Positions 52,531 to 60,486 of a stretch of DNA of 64,000 bases are shown here, piece by piece. Numbering within the stretch: position 1 is the stretch's first letter; each line of letters opens with the position of its first letter. The position numbers and the translations under genes are program-made. Under the pieces are notes generated by a model that was given only the letters and a program-made list of their open reading frames with translations, made no database searches and was not told the DNA's origin. The DNA is from Streptomyces nojiriensis (GTDB lineage: Bacteria > Actinomycetota > Actinomycetes > Streptomycetales > Streptomycetaceae), in assembly GCF_017639205.1 (NCBI RefSeq), contig NZ_CP071139.1, positions 2,806,001-2,870,000 of the forward strand, written 5' to 3'.

Positions 52531-53652
52531 TCAGCCCTCCAGCGCGCGGAAGTGCGGGATGACCTTCTCGCCCCACTGGCGGATGGTCTCCATGCACGCC
52601 TCCTGGGGGACGGTGCCCATCTGGATCAGGCACATCACCTCGTCGACGCCGATCTCGCGGAGCTGCTCGACGTAGGCGACGGCGGTCTCGGCACTGCCGT
52701 ACGCGTGCTCGGCGTTGTAGGTGCCGGTGTCGACGGGGCGGGTGGGGATGTTCGCCTCGTGCAGCTTGGCGACGAGCTCCTCCCGGCCCTTGGCCAGGGC
52801 CGCCACGTGGTCCTCCTCCTCCGCGTATCCGGTGGGCTCGGGGCCGTTCCCGTACCAGTGCGCGATGGACTCGGCGAAGAAGCGCTGCCCGCGCGTACCC
52901 AGCCGCAGGGCCCGCTCGGCGTCGTCGAGGACGATGGTCGGACAGAGCGCGGAGAGGTGGTCGTTGACCTCGGTGGAGACCAGCCGCTCGCCGCTGCGCG
53001 TGGCGATGGCCTCGTCGTAGACCTTGCGCATGGCGCGTACGTCGTCGGCGCCGGCGAAGCCCATCACCAGGGCCCCGATGCCGAGCTCGGCGGCCAGCTT
53101 GAGGGTGTCGTGCCGGGAGCAGGCCATGAACAGGGGCGGGTGCGGGTCCTGGACCGGGCGGGGCAGGATCGCGCCGGGTCCGATGTCGATGGAGCCGTGC
53201 CATTCGAACGCGTCCTCCTTCCAGGCCGAGGAGAAGATCCGCAGGGCCTCCTCCGTCTGCGGCTGGGTGTCCTCGGGCCTGACCCCGTACATGGACATCT
53301 CCTGGCGGGTCGCGCCGCGCCCGGCGCCGATGTCGACGCGGCCGCCGGAGAGCACGTCGAGCATGGCGGCGCGCTCCGCGACGCGCACCGGGTGCTGGTA
53401 CCCGAAGGGCATGGTGACGACGCCGTGGCCGATCCGGATCCGGCGCGTGCGGGCGGCCACCCAGGTCAGGAAGATCTCGGAGGCGCTCATGTGCGCGTAC
53501 TGCGTCAGGGAGTGGTGCTCGACGGCCCAGATCCGGTCGAAGCCCATCTCCTCGGCGTAGACGGCCTGTTCGACGCAGTCGTGGATGACCTGGCGTTCGC
53601 GTTCGGGGGTGGGGTCGACGAGCTGCGCCTCGAAGATCATCGAGAACTTCAC
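52531..53652 (-). CDS. LLM-class (luciferase-like) flavin-dependent oxidoreductase
   Basis: 373 residues of the bacterial luciferase-like TIM barrel: FDRIWAVEHHSLTQYAHMSA, RIRIGHGVVTMPFGYQHPVR, MLDVLSGGRVDIGAGRGATR (flavin contact region) and FMACSRHDTLKLAAELG. Members use FMN or F420 for monooxygenation or hydride transfer. GTG 53652 has AGGGACC upstream and the first strand KFSMIFEAQL begins right there. First gene of the LLM-SDR-hydrolase operon and divergent from a PadR regulator at 53765, which probably controls it. Confidence 0.88.
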   Translation of the reverse strand: MKFSMIFEAQLVDPTPERERQVIHDCVEQAVYAEEMGFDRIWAVEHHSLTQYAHMSASEIFLTWVAARTRRIRIGHGVVTMPFGYQHPVRVAERAAMLDVLSGGRVDIGAGRGATRQEMSMYGVRPEDTQPQTEEALRIFSSAWKEDAFEWHGSIDIGPGAILPRPVQDPHPPLFMACSRHDTLKLAAELGIGALVMGFAGADDVRAMRKVYDEAIATRSGERLVSTEVNDHLSALCPTIVLDDAERALRLGTRGQRFFAESIAHWYGNGPEPTGYAEEEDHVAALAKGREELVAKLHEANIPTRPVDTGTYNAEHAYGSAETAVAYVEQLREIGVDEVMCLIQMGTVPQEACMETIRQWGEKVIPHFRALEG

Positions 53653-53764
53653 GGTGAGGTCCCTCCGTCCGGCGTTCCTACCGTTATTTCGAATAGGAAT
53701 ACTTCTAGCAGCCATATCGCGTAGGGGGAAGGGTGCCGTGAGGGCCGGTCGTAGACTGCGCTGC

Positions 53765-54349
53765 GTGGCAGACGAGACGAACAAGCGCGCGCTCCCCGCG
53801 ACCAGCTGGGCGGTGCTCGGGCTGCTCTCCTTCGGAGAGGAGCTCTCCGGTTACGACCTGAAGAAGTGGTCGGACTGGTCGCTGCGGTTCTTCTACTGGA
53901 GCCCGTCGTTCAGCCAGATCTACAGCGAGCTCAAGCGCCTGGAGAAGGCGGGCTACGCGTCCTCGCGGATGGTCGCCCAGGACACCGGGACGCGCGACAA
54001 GCGGGTCTACCGGATCACGGACGAGGGCATGGCGGCCGTACGGAAGTGGGCCCGCGAGGCCCCCGTCGACCCGCCCGTCCTCAAGCACGGGCCGATGCTG
54101 CGCCTGTGGCTGGGCCATCTGCTGGAGCCGGAACAGATGCGCGAAGTCCTCGTCCAGCACCAGGAGTTCGCGGAGGGGATGCGCCGTCGCGCGGCGGCCG
54201 ACGTGGAGGGCGCGAAGGACGAGAGCGCCTGGGTGTACCCGGCGCTCACCCTCAAGTGGGCCGAGCGGTACTACGCCTCCGAGCGCGACCTCGCGGCGGG
54301 CATGCTCGCCGACCTCGACGAGCTCGGCGGGCTCCGTCCCCGCCCGTGA
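53765..54349 (+). CDS. PadR-family transcriptional regulator, long (AphA-like) type
   Basis: 194 residues. The PadR winged helix spans LPATSWAVLGLLSFGEELSG to KRVYRITDEG with the typical YDLKKWSDWSLRFFYWSP and IYSELKRLEKAGYASSRMV; a C-terminal antiparallel coiled coil for dimerisation follows (EPEQMREVLVQHQEFAEGMR). GTG 53765 gives the usual head; GTG 53738 has a better GGGGGAAGGG site upstream and cannot be ruled out. If 53765 is right the message may be leaderless, with TAGACT (53751-53756) as its -10. It likely represses the divergent LLM-SDR-hydrolase operon from the 85-112 bp gap. Confidence 0.88.
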   Translation: MADETNKRALPATSWAVLGLLSFGEELSGYDLKKWSDWSLRFFYWSPSFSQIYSELKRLEKAGYASSRMVAQDTGTRDKRVYRITDEGMAAVRKWAREAPVDPPVLKHGPMLRLWLGHLLEPEQMREVLVQHQEFAEGMRRRAAADVEGAKDESAWVYPALTLKWAERYYASERDLAAGMLADLDELGGLRPRP

Positions 54350-54473
54350 CGGCGAACCGGCCGCACGGCTCCTCCTGCTCGGCTCTCCGGCCGCGCACCG
54401 GGCGCGGCCGGCGGCCGACCTCGTTTTCACCGCGGCGGGCCGACGGGCCGGCGCACTGCCGTACGCTCGCCGC

Positions 54474-55202
54474 ATGACGGGCAGTGCGATCAACCTCCGC
54501 AAGGTCGAGGAGACGGCTCCGGCGCTCGTGAGCCTGTACAAGAGCGCCGGGGTCTCCCTGCGCAAGTACGGCATGGAGAGCGGCCGGGCCGCGGTCTACC
54601 TGGTGCTGGACTACTCCGGGTCGATGAAGCCGTACTACGCGGACGGCAGCGTGCAGGCCCTCGCGGACCGGGTGCTGGGGCTGTCCGCGCACCTGGACGA
54701 CGACGCCCGCGTGCCGGTGGTCTTCTTCTCCACCGAGGTCGACGCGGTGGAGGAGATCTCCCTGGCCGGGCACGAGGGCCGGGTCACCGAGATCGCCTCC
54801 CGGCTGGGCCACATGGGCAAGACGGCCTACCACGCGGCGATGGACGCCGTCATCGACCACTACCTGGACTCGGGGGCGACGGCGCCCGCCCTGGTCGTCT
54901 TCCAGACCGACGGCGGGCCGATCAACAAGCTCGCGGCGGAGCGGTACCTGTGCAAGGCGGCCCGGCTGCCGCTCTTCTGGCAGTTCGTCGGCTTCGGCAA
55001 CACCCGCAGCACGCAGTTCGACTTCCTGCGCCGGCTGGACGAACTGCCGGTCCCGGCGCGGCGGGCCGTGGACAACGCGGGCTACTTCCACGCGGGAGCG
55101 GACCCCCGCAGGGTGCCGGACGGCGAGCTGTACGACCGCCTGGTCGGGGATTTCCCGGCCTGGCTGGCGGCGGCGCGCGGTGCGGGCATCGTGCGCGCCT
55201 GA
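54474..55202 (+). CDS. VWA-domain protein (TerF-like)
   Basis: 242 residues. The metal-ion-dependent adhesion site is complete: D46-Y-S-G-S in VYLVLDYSGSMKPYYADGS, the threonine in GKTAYHAAMDAVIDHY and the aspartate in VVFQTDGGP. The head INLRKVEETAPALVSLYKSA is shared with VWA proteins of tellurium-resistance/stress clusters (TerD-associated). No other ter genes are present. No signal peptide, so it is cytoplasmic and probably binds partner proteins through the metal site. Stands alone; ATG 54474. Confidence 0.85.
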   Translation: MTGSAINLRKVEETAPALVSLYKSAGVSLRKYGMESGRAAVYLVLDYSGSMKPYYADGSVQALADRVLGLSAHLDDDARVPVVFFSTEVDAVEEISLAGHEGRVTEIASRLGHMGKTAYHAAMDAVIDHYLDSGATAPALVVFQTDGGPINKLAAERYLCKAARLPLFWQFVGFGNTRSTQFDFLRRLDELPVPARRAVDNAGYFHAGADPRRVPDGELYDRLVGDFPAWLAAARGAGIVRA

Positions 55203-55237
55203 CCTGCGCCCGCCGGTGCCCGCGCTTTGATGGACGT

Positions 55238-55744
55238 ATGACGCATACCAGCTGGGCCGTCTTCGAGAAGGCGGAGCCGGAGTTCGCCGCGGCCGTCCGG
55301 GCCCGCTTCGCGCAGTACCCCCACCACGTCCTGGCCACCCTCCGCAGGGACGGCTCGCCCCGGGCGACCGGACTGAACGTCGACATCCGGGGCGGGGAGC
55401 TGTGGCTCGGCATGATGTTCGGGTCGATGAAGGCGAGGGACCTCCAGCACGACCCGCGCTTCGCCCTGCACACCAACCCGGGCGCGGTCGAGGACATGCC
55501 GGACGGGGACGTACGGATCTCCGGGCGCGCGGTGGAGCTCGTGGACCCGCCCGAACTGCACCGGTACGCGGAGGAGACCGATACCCCGCACCCCTTCCAC
55601 CTGTTCTACGCCGATCTGACGGAGGTCGTCCGCGTCCGGGTGGAGGGCGACGAGCTGGTGCTGCGGTCATGGACCCCGGAGCACGGCCTGCGCACCCTGC
55701 GCCGGGGCGACGACGACGAACCGCCCCGCGAGGAGACGGCCTAG
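55238..55744 (+). CDS. Pyridoxamine-5'-phosphate-oxidase-fold protein
   Basis: 168 residues with the split-barrel flavin/F420-binding fold: HHVLATLRRDGSPRATGLNV, LWLGMMFGSMKARDLQHDPR and HTNPGAVEDMPDGDVRISGR are in the order seen in the PNPOx-like family. It may reduce or bind a flavin or F420 cofactor; true vitamin B6 function is unlikely because of the short form. ATG 55238. Its stop codon TAG and that of the convergent DUF1906 gene share one CTAG (55741-55744). Confidence 0.86.
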   Translation: MTHTSWAVFEKAEPEFAAAVRARFAQYPHHVLATLRRDGSPRATGLNVDIRGGELWLGMMFGSMKARDLQHDPRFALHTNPGAVEDMPDGDVRISGRAVELVDPPELHRYAEETDTPHPFHLFYADLTEVVRVRVEGDELVLRSWTPEHGLRTLRRGDDDEPPREETA

Positions 55745-57027
55745 CTCAGCGGGGGCAGGCCGCCGATCGGGCCGAGGGCGGCGGGGTTCACGTCCACCCG
55801 GCTGCGGTCGATGGTGAGGGTGATCCCGCCGTAGGTGGCGTCGTGGTCGCCGCGGAACTGGTGGGCCCGGCGCGGGCCGGCCCACTGGGCCGTGCCCGCC
55901 GGCAGGCCCATGTCGGCGTCGCCCACGGACGCCGAGAGGTTCCAGCGGGCGGCCCAGAGCACGTCCGGCATGGCCTGGGGGGCCTGGTGGTAGTGGGCGC
56001 TCAGCGCCTTGACCCCGGAGCTCGCCGAGACGTAGGCGGCGGAGCGGAAGCCCAGCTCGTGCAGCCGGTCCGTCCAGGCGGTCAGGTAGGCCACGACGGG
56101 GGCGTCCCAGGTGGCGCGGTCCGTGTAGTTCTCCAGGTCGTTGTAGAGCACCGTGCCCTCGGCCAGCCCCAGTGACCGGGCCGCCTCCACCGCGCCCTCG
56201 GCGGCCTCCCGGCCCTGTCCGTTGGCCTCGGAAGGATCGGTGGGCAGGCCGGTGGCGGCGTTGTGCCAGGGCTGCGGGCCCACCCAGATCGGCATCAGGT
56301 GCCAGCCCGCGGCGGCCTGCCGCTCCACCCAGCGGGCCGTGAGCCGCGGCTGGGCGCAGGCTCGTGCCCGGCCGCCGATGTAGACGCCGATCGCGCCGAA
56401 GGGCGAGTCGGCCCGCCAGGTGTCCATGGTCTTCTGGGTGGGGGCGGTGCAGGCGTCGAAGCCCTCGCCCTTGAAGGGCTCCTGGGCGCTACGGGGCTTC
56501 GGGCCGCCGGCGGCCGGCACCGCCACGGCGGGGGCCGGGGCGGGCGGGGGCGCAACGTTGCGGGCCTGCGCCAGGACGGCGCGTACGGCGTCGGGCGTGG
56601 CCCCGTAGGACACGGTGGCCATGAGCGCGGCGCGGCGCAGGGCGTACCGCAGTTCGTTGCTGTCGGAGCGGGGCGGGATCTCGCGCAGCACGTTCCGGGA
56701 GTCGACGGCGACGGTCGGGATGTCGGCGCGCTCCGGAGCCCCGTCGAGGGGTTCGAGGTGCAGGGTGTCGGCGCGGCCGGCGACGGCCCGGCCGGTGCAC
56801 TCGGCCTGGGTGCCGGCATGGCCGAGGTACAGGGTGGGCAGGTCGAGCCGCAGGCACGCGTCGGGGTTCCGGTCGAGGTCGACGACCCGCCAGTCGGCCG
56901 GGAGGGTGACGCGCAGACCGCGGTAGTCGAGGGTCCGGCCGTCCTGGTCGGCGGCGGCGTAGGGCTGGACGGGGAGGAGCAGCGCGGCGCCGAGCAGGCC
57001 GCTCAGCAGCGTTCGGATGGGGGCCAT
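55741..57027 (-). CDS. Secreted DUF1906 (glycoside-hydrolase-like) protein
   Basis: 428 residues. A signal peptide (IRTLLSGLLGAALLLPVQPY then AAADQ) is followed by a domain of about 150 residues of unknown type and a Pro/Ala linker. From about 190 on comes the DUF1906 TIM-barrel domain: GEGFDACTAPTQKTMDTWRA, IGVYIGGRARAC, GWHLMPIWVGPQPW, GTVLYNDLENY and VDVNPAA. Such proteins resemble GH25-type wall hydrolases (FGFDTC-like head) and are exported by Streptomyces. ATG 57027. A 9-bp inverted repeat lies 34 bases upstream. Target is probably the cell wall, but no activity is proven for the family. Confidence 0.85.
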   Translation of the reverse strand: MAPIRTLLSGLLGAALLLPVQPYAAADQDGRTLDYRGLRVTLPADWRVVDLDRNPDACLRLDLPTLYLGHAGTQAECTGRAVAGRADTLHLEPLDGAPERADIPTVAVDSRNVLREIPPRSDSNELRYALRRAALMATVSYGATPDAVRAVLAQARNVAPPPAPAPAVAVPAAGGPKPRSAQEPFKGEGFDACTAPTQKTMDTWRADSPFGAIGVYIGGRARACAQPRLTARWVERQAAAGWHLMPIWVGPQPWHNAATGLPTDPSEANGQGREAAEGAVEAARSLGLAEGTVLYNDLENYTDRATWDAPVVAYLTAWTDRLHELGFRSAAYVSASSGVKALSAHYHQAPQAMPDVLWAARWNLSASVGDADMGLPAGTAQWAGPRRAHQFRGDHDATYGGITLTIDRSRVDVNPAALGPIGGLPPLS

Positions 57028-57060
57028 GATCCAGATGGGTACCAGACTCGGGACCGCGTG

Positions 57061-57085
57061 AACTGTGCACGCTTGCTGCACAGTT
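57061..57085. promoter_or_regulatory. Inverted repeat upstream of the DUF1906 gene
   Basis: AACTGTGCA (57061-57069) and TGCACAGTT (57077-57085) form a perfect 9-bp inverted repeat with a 7-base spacer, located 34 bases before the start codon of the minus-strand gene. It is a good operator candidate; regulator unknown. Confidence 0.55.
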
Positions 57086-57187
57086 GGCCCGTGCGGCCCA
57101 GCCCGGCCCGGCGGGGCCCGTCGGTGTGGGTCACCTGCACGAGTGACGCGGGGTCGGGCCCGCCGCGCGGGGGCGAGTAGGGTCGAG

Positions 57188-57226
57188 GGGGCGGCCGAAG
57201 CCAGTTGCGTTGGCTTCGGCCGCCCC
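57188..57226 (-). terminator. Terminator after the ABC permease gene
   Basis: 16-bp perfect stem GGGGCGGCCGAAGCCA / TGGCTTCGGCCGCCCC with loop GTTGCGT, 27 bases past the permease stop on the minus strand. Confidence 0.88.
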
Positions 57227-57252
57227 TCATCCCCTCGTCCGGGTCAGGCCGG

Positions 57253-58287
57253 TCAGGCCGCCCGACGGCGCAGCCACCAGGCACAGAACCCGGCCAGCAG
57301 TCCGGAGAGCGCGAGGAAGATCCCGGTCTCGATCCACTGGAAGGTCCAGTAGCGGTCGGCGGGCTGGTAGTCGACCTCTATGTGGTGCTTCGAGGTGGCG
57401 AAGCACGCGAAGGGGTCCGCCTTGGGCTCCGCGCAGCCCTCGGCGCCGCGGACCTCCTTGCCGGAGGCGTCCAGCACGGTACCGAGATCGGACACGACCC
57501 AGACGCCGGGCCTGAGCACCCCGATCCGCAGGTGGGCGTCGTTTCCGGAGCCCTTCAGCTGGATGTGGTTCCCGTTCCAGCCGTCCTTCATCGCTCCGGA
57601 CTCCTCGCCGCCGCCGACCGGTGCCATGACGAGGGAGCTGAGCGCGACATCGGTGTGTTCCGGCGCCACGAAGTGCGGGCGGACCGCGTAGGGCACGAAG
57701 ATCTGCACCGCGAGGAAGGCGGCGAGGGTCGCGGCCATCGCGGGCACGGTGCGCCGGATCAGGAGGCCGGCCGAGGCGCCGAGGGTGAAGGCGAACGCCG
57801 CGTAGCCGAGGGGGACGACCCCGCGTCCGCTGAACATGAGGGCGGTGAACCGGTCCAGGTTGACCCGGTCGATGGGGCTCGCCCACCAGGTCACCAGGAG
57901 GCTGAGCACCCCGGTGACGGCGACGGCGATCAGGCCGACGGCTCCGAGCTTGACCAGGAGCCAGCGGCCCCGGGAGATGCTCTGGTTCCAGATGAGCCGG
58001 TGGGTGCCGGTCTCCAGTTCGCGGGCGATCAGCGGGGCGCCCCAGAAGATCCCGATGATGCCGGGTGCGGCGAGCAGCAGGCTCGTGACGTAGTAGGTCA
58101 GGGTCTGGTACTCGACGACCAGGGCGTTCTTCGCCGATTCGCAGTCGCTGCCGCAGCCGGCGACGGTGCTGTCGTAGACCTCGCGCATCCGGAGGCCGGT
58201 GACCACGAGGAATATCGCGATCGCGGCCAGGGCGGCGAGCGCGGCGAGGGTCTGGACGCGGTACTGGCGCCAGGTCAGCCAGATCAT
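57253..58287 (-). CDS. ABC transporter permease (ABC2 type)
   Basis: 344 residues with six main hydrophobic segments. It begins MIWLTWRQYRVQTLAALAAL, common to permeases of this Streptomyces family, and has RELETGTHRLIWNQSISRGR in the first cytoplasmic region. An extracytoplasmic domain of about 110 residues with three or four cysteines lies before the last membrane helix. It pairs with the ATPase whose stop overlaps its start by four bases (58284-58287). With the GntR gene in front this is a YtrA-type export or stress-response operon. Cargo unknown. Confidence 0.87.
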   Translation of the reverse strand: MIWLTWRQYRVQTLAALAALAAIAIFLVVTGLRMREVYDSTVAGCGSDCESAKNALVVEYQTLTYYVTSLLLAAPGIIGIFWGAPLIARELETGTHRLIWNQSISRGRWLLVKLGAVGLIAVAVTGVLSLLVTWWASPIDRVNLDRFTALMFSGRGVVPLGYAAFAFTLGASAGLLIRRTVPAMAATLAAFLAVQIFVPYAVRPHFVAPEHTDVALSSLVMAPVGGGEESGAMKDGWNGNHIQLKGSGNDAHLRIGVLRPGVWVVSDLGTVLDASGKEVRGAEGCAEPKADPFACFATSKHHIEVDYQPADRYWTFQWIETGIFLALSGLLAGFCAWWLRRRAA

Positions 58288-59177
58288 CGCTGGTTCTCCC
58301 GGGTGGGTCGGGGGCCGGTCCCGGCCGTGGCCTGACTCATGTAGGTGAGGACGAGGTCCTCCAGGTTGAGCGGCTCCAGGACCCAGGAGGGGTCCTGGAC
58401 CGCCTTGTCGGAGCGCACGATGAAGGTGCTCTGCCGCTCGGTGCGGGTCTCCTGGATGACCCGCATGCCCTGGGGCAGGGTGGCCGCCTCACGGCGGGCG
58501 GTGGTGAGCCGGAAGTGGGTGGCGAGCAGGTCGTCGACGTCGCCCGCGACCTGGACCCGGGAGGCGACGAGCGAGATCAGGTGGTCGCAGACCCGTTCCA
58601 GGTCGGACACCAGGTGCGAGGAGAGCACGACCGTGGTTCCGTGTTCGGCGACGACCTCCATCAGGCTCTGCAGGAACTCCCGGCGGGCCAGCGGGTCCAG
58701 GGCGGCGACGGGTTCGTCGAGGATCAGCAGCTCGGGCCGCTTGGCGACGGCGAGGGTCAGCGCCACCTGGGCGCGCTGGCCGCCGGAGAGCCTGCCCGCC
58801 TTCTGGGCGGGGTCCAGGCCGAGCTGCCGGATCCGGTCCTGCGCCAGCTGTGCGTCCCAGCCGGGGTTGAGCCGGGCGCCCAGCTTCAGGTGGTCGGCGA
58901 TGGACAGCCCGGCGTAGGTGGGGGTGTCCTGGGCGACGAACCCGACCTTGGCGAGCTGCTCGGGCCCGGACGCGGGTCGGCCGCCGAGGACCTCGATGCT
59001 GCCGGAGGTCGGGCCGATCAGCCCGCAGGCCAGCTGCAACAGGGTCGACTTGCCGGCCCCGTTGGGCCCGACGAGGCCGACGACCCGCCCGGACGGCACG
59101 CTCAGGGTGCAGTCGCTCAGCGCCTCTTTGCGGCCGTACCGCTTGCCCAGCGCGCGGGCTTCCAATATTGCGGTCAT
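58284..59177 (-). CDS. ABC transporter ATPase
   Basis: 297 residues. Walker A GPNGAGKST is at about 38-46, Q-loop VGFVAQDTPTYAG, signature LSGGQRAQVALTLAVAKRPE, Walker B LLILDEPVAALDP and the H-loop SSHLVSDLE, then a C-terminal extension of about 80 residues typical of ABC2 exporters. It powers the permease of the next gene. Its ATG at 59177 overlaps the GntR stop (ATGA), and its own stop overlaps the permease start, so all three genes form one tightly coupled operon. Confidence 0.93.
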   Translation of the reverse strand: MTAILEARALGKRYGRKEALSDCTLSVPSGRVVGLVGPNGAGKSTLLQLACGLIGPTSGSIEVLGGRPASGPEQLAKVGFVAQDTPTYAGLSIADHLKLGARLNPGWDAQLAQDRIRQLGLDPAQKAGRLSGGQRAQVALTLAVAKRPELLILDEPVAALDPLARREFLQSLMEVVAEHGTTVVLSSHLVSDLERVCDHLISLVASRVQVAGDVDDLLATHFRLTTARREAATLPQGMRVIQETRTERQSTFIVRSDKAVQDPSWVLEPLNLEDLVLTYMSQATAGTGPRPTRENQR

Positions 59178-59581
59178 TTCTCCTCTTCGATGTGCGGGTC
59201 CGTGCCGGTGCGGGCGCGGAAGGTGCTCAGGAACAGGGCCTCGATGCTCTCCTCGCCCAGCCCGGCGGCCCGGGCCTTGTCGAGCCACAGCTGCAACTCC
59301 CGCCGCAGCGGCTCGTGTTCGGAGAGCGAGTCGTCGCTGAGCGTGCCGGAGATGAAGGTGCCGACCCCGGGCTTCTTCGCGACCAGGCCCTCGTACTCGA
59401 GCTCCCGGTAGGCCTTGAGCACGGTGTTCGGATTGATCGCCACGCCGGCCGCGACGTCCTTGACGGTCGGCAGCCGGTCCCCCTCGGACAGCAGCCCCAA
59501 CCGCAGGGCCTGACGCACCTGGTGGACGAGCTGCATGTACGGAGCGACGCCGGACCGGGCATCGAGGTGAAACTCGATCAC
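59174..59581 (-). CDS. GntR-family regulator, YtrA subfamily
   Basis: 135 residues. The winged helix (YMQLVHQVRQALRLGLLSEG, LPTVKDVAAGVAINPNTVLK, AYRELEYEGLVAKKPGVGTF) is followed by only a short two-helix tail, which marks the YtrA subfamily that controls its own ABC transporter operon, often in response to wall-active antibiotics. GTG 59581 has GAGGAGG directly upstream. It is the first gene of the operon and divergent from a PadR regulator at 59768. The gap holds candidate operators for both. Confidence 0.92.
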   Translation of the reverse strand: MIEFHLDARSGVAPYMQLVHQVRQALRLGLLSEGDRLPTVKDVAAGVAINPNTVLKAYRELEYEGLVAKKPGVGTFISGTLSDDSLSEHEPLRRELQLWLDKARAAGLGEESIEALFLSTFRARTGTDPHIEEEK

Positions 59582-59605
59582 TGTCCTCCTCTATTCATCT
59601 AGCTT

Positions 59606-59736
59606 CCTAGCACTATAGGACTCTACGTATGCGGTGACTGTCAACCGCCCTTCGGGTGAGCGAAGTTGCCCGGACCCCGAGCTACTCACTCTTGCTAGAT
59701 ACCGGTAGTCAGCGATACGGTGTACCGGTACTCAGC
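59606..59736. promoter_or_regulatory. Divergent control region: GntR operator candidate and PadR direct repeats
   Basis: On the GntR side CCTAGCACTATAGG (59606-59619) is a partial dyad 25 bases before the gntR start and contains TATAGT on the minus strand, a likely -10 or YtrA site. On the PadR side TACCGGTAGTCAGC (59700-59713) and TACCGGTACTCAGC (59723-59736) are near-identical direct repeats 23 bases apart, 32 bases before padR. Each half contains TACCGGTA, itself a palindrome. The second set is a good PadR autoregulatory site. Confidence 0.65.
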
Positions 59737-59767
59737 AACACCGAATAGCTCAGGGAGGAGGCGTTCC

Positions 59768-60097
59768 ATGCCCAAGCTGCTGACGGAAATGCTCAAGGGC
59801 ACGCTGGAGGGAATCGTCCTCGCGACCCTGTCCGGCCGGCCCGCGTACGGCTACGAGATCACGGCATGGCTGCGGGAGCAGGGGTTCTCCGACATCGCCG
59901 AAGGGACCGTCTACGCGCTGCTCGTCAGGGTCGAGAAGCGCGGTCTCGTCGATGTGGAGAAGGTCCCTTCCGAGAAGGGGCCGCCGCGCAAGGTGTATTC
60001 CCTCAACGCCGTGGGGCGGGAGTACCTCGAAGAGTTCTGGAGGACCTGGAGCTTCCTCACGGAACGACTGGACCAGCTCCGCGAAGGGGGCGAGTAG
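59768..60097 (+). CDS. PadR-family transcriptional regulator, short type
   Basis: 109 residues. The head LLTEMLKGTLEGIVLATLSG is diagnostic for the short PadR group; ITAWLREQGFSDIAEGTVYA carries the recognition helix and EKGPPRKVYSLNAVGREYLE the wing. A short C-terminal helix gives the dimer. ATG 59768 follows GGGAGGAGG. It is followed after two bases by a DUF1048 gene and then a hydrolase with ATGA overlap; PadR-DUF1048 pairs are common next to drug-export or hydrolase genes. Likely binds the TACCGGTA repeats upstream. Confidence 0.93.
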   Translation: MPKLLTEMLKGTLEGIVLATLSGRPAYGYEITAWLREQGFSDIAEGTVYALLVRVEKRGLVDVEKVPSEKGPPRKVYSLNAVGREYLEEFWRTWSFLTERLDQLREGGE

Positions 60098-60099
60098 GC

Positions 60100-60486
60100 A
60101 TGTCCGATGGTGAGAAGAGCGGCTTCGTCGCGAAGGTGATCGGACCGAAGAAGCGCTGGAGGGCGTACAAGGCGCGCGTCAAGGAGCTCCCCGAGAGCCG
60201 GCGCACGGCGGTCGGGGCGATCGAGCGGTACCTGATGCACTTCGTGCCGACCGACGGCGACAGCAACGCGTCGATGTTCGAAGACCTGGCCGACCTCTTC
60301 GAGCAGGCCGCGGCGGACGGAACACCGATCCGCGCGATCGTCGGGGAGGACCCGGTGGAGTTCGCCGACGCGTTCGCCCGGAACTACTCGGAGGGCGGCT
60401 ACGTCCCCGCCCGGGCGAAGAAGCAACTGGCCGAGGCCATCTCGCACGCCGAGGCGGCCGAGGACACGGCCGGGGGCACGGCATGA
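60100..60486 (+). CDS. DUF1048 protein
   Basis: 128 residues of the all-helical DUF1048 family: KKRWRAYKARVKELPESRRT, AVGAIERYLMHF and FEDLADLFEQAAADGTPIRA followed by the EDPVEFADAFARNYSEG end, in the usual order. These small cytoplasmic proteins almost always follow a PadR gene and may act as its partner or as a membrane-complex helper; the role is unproven. It sits two bases after padR and overlaps the hydrolase start by four bases. Confidence 0.9.
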   Translation: MSDGEKSGFVAKVIGPKKRWRAYKARVKELPESRRTAVGAIERYLMHFVPTDGDSNASMFEDLADLFEQAAADGTPIRAIVGEDPVEFADAFARNYSEGGYVPARAKKQLAEAISHAEAAEDTAGGTA

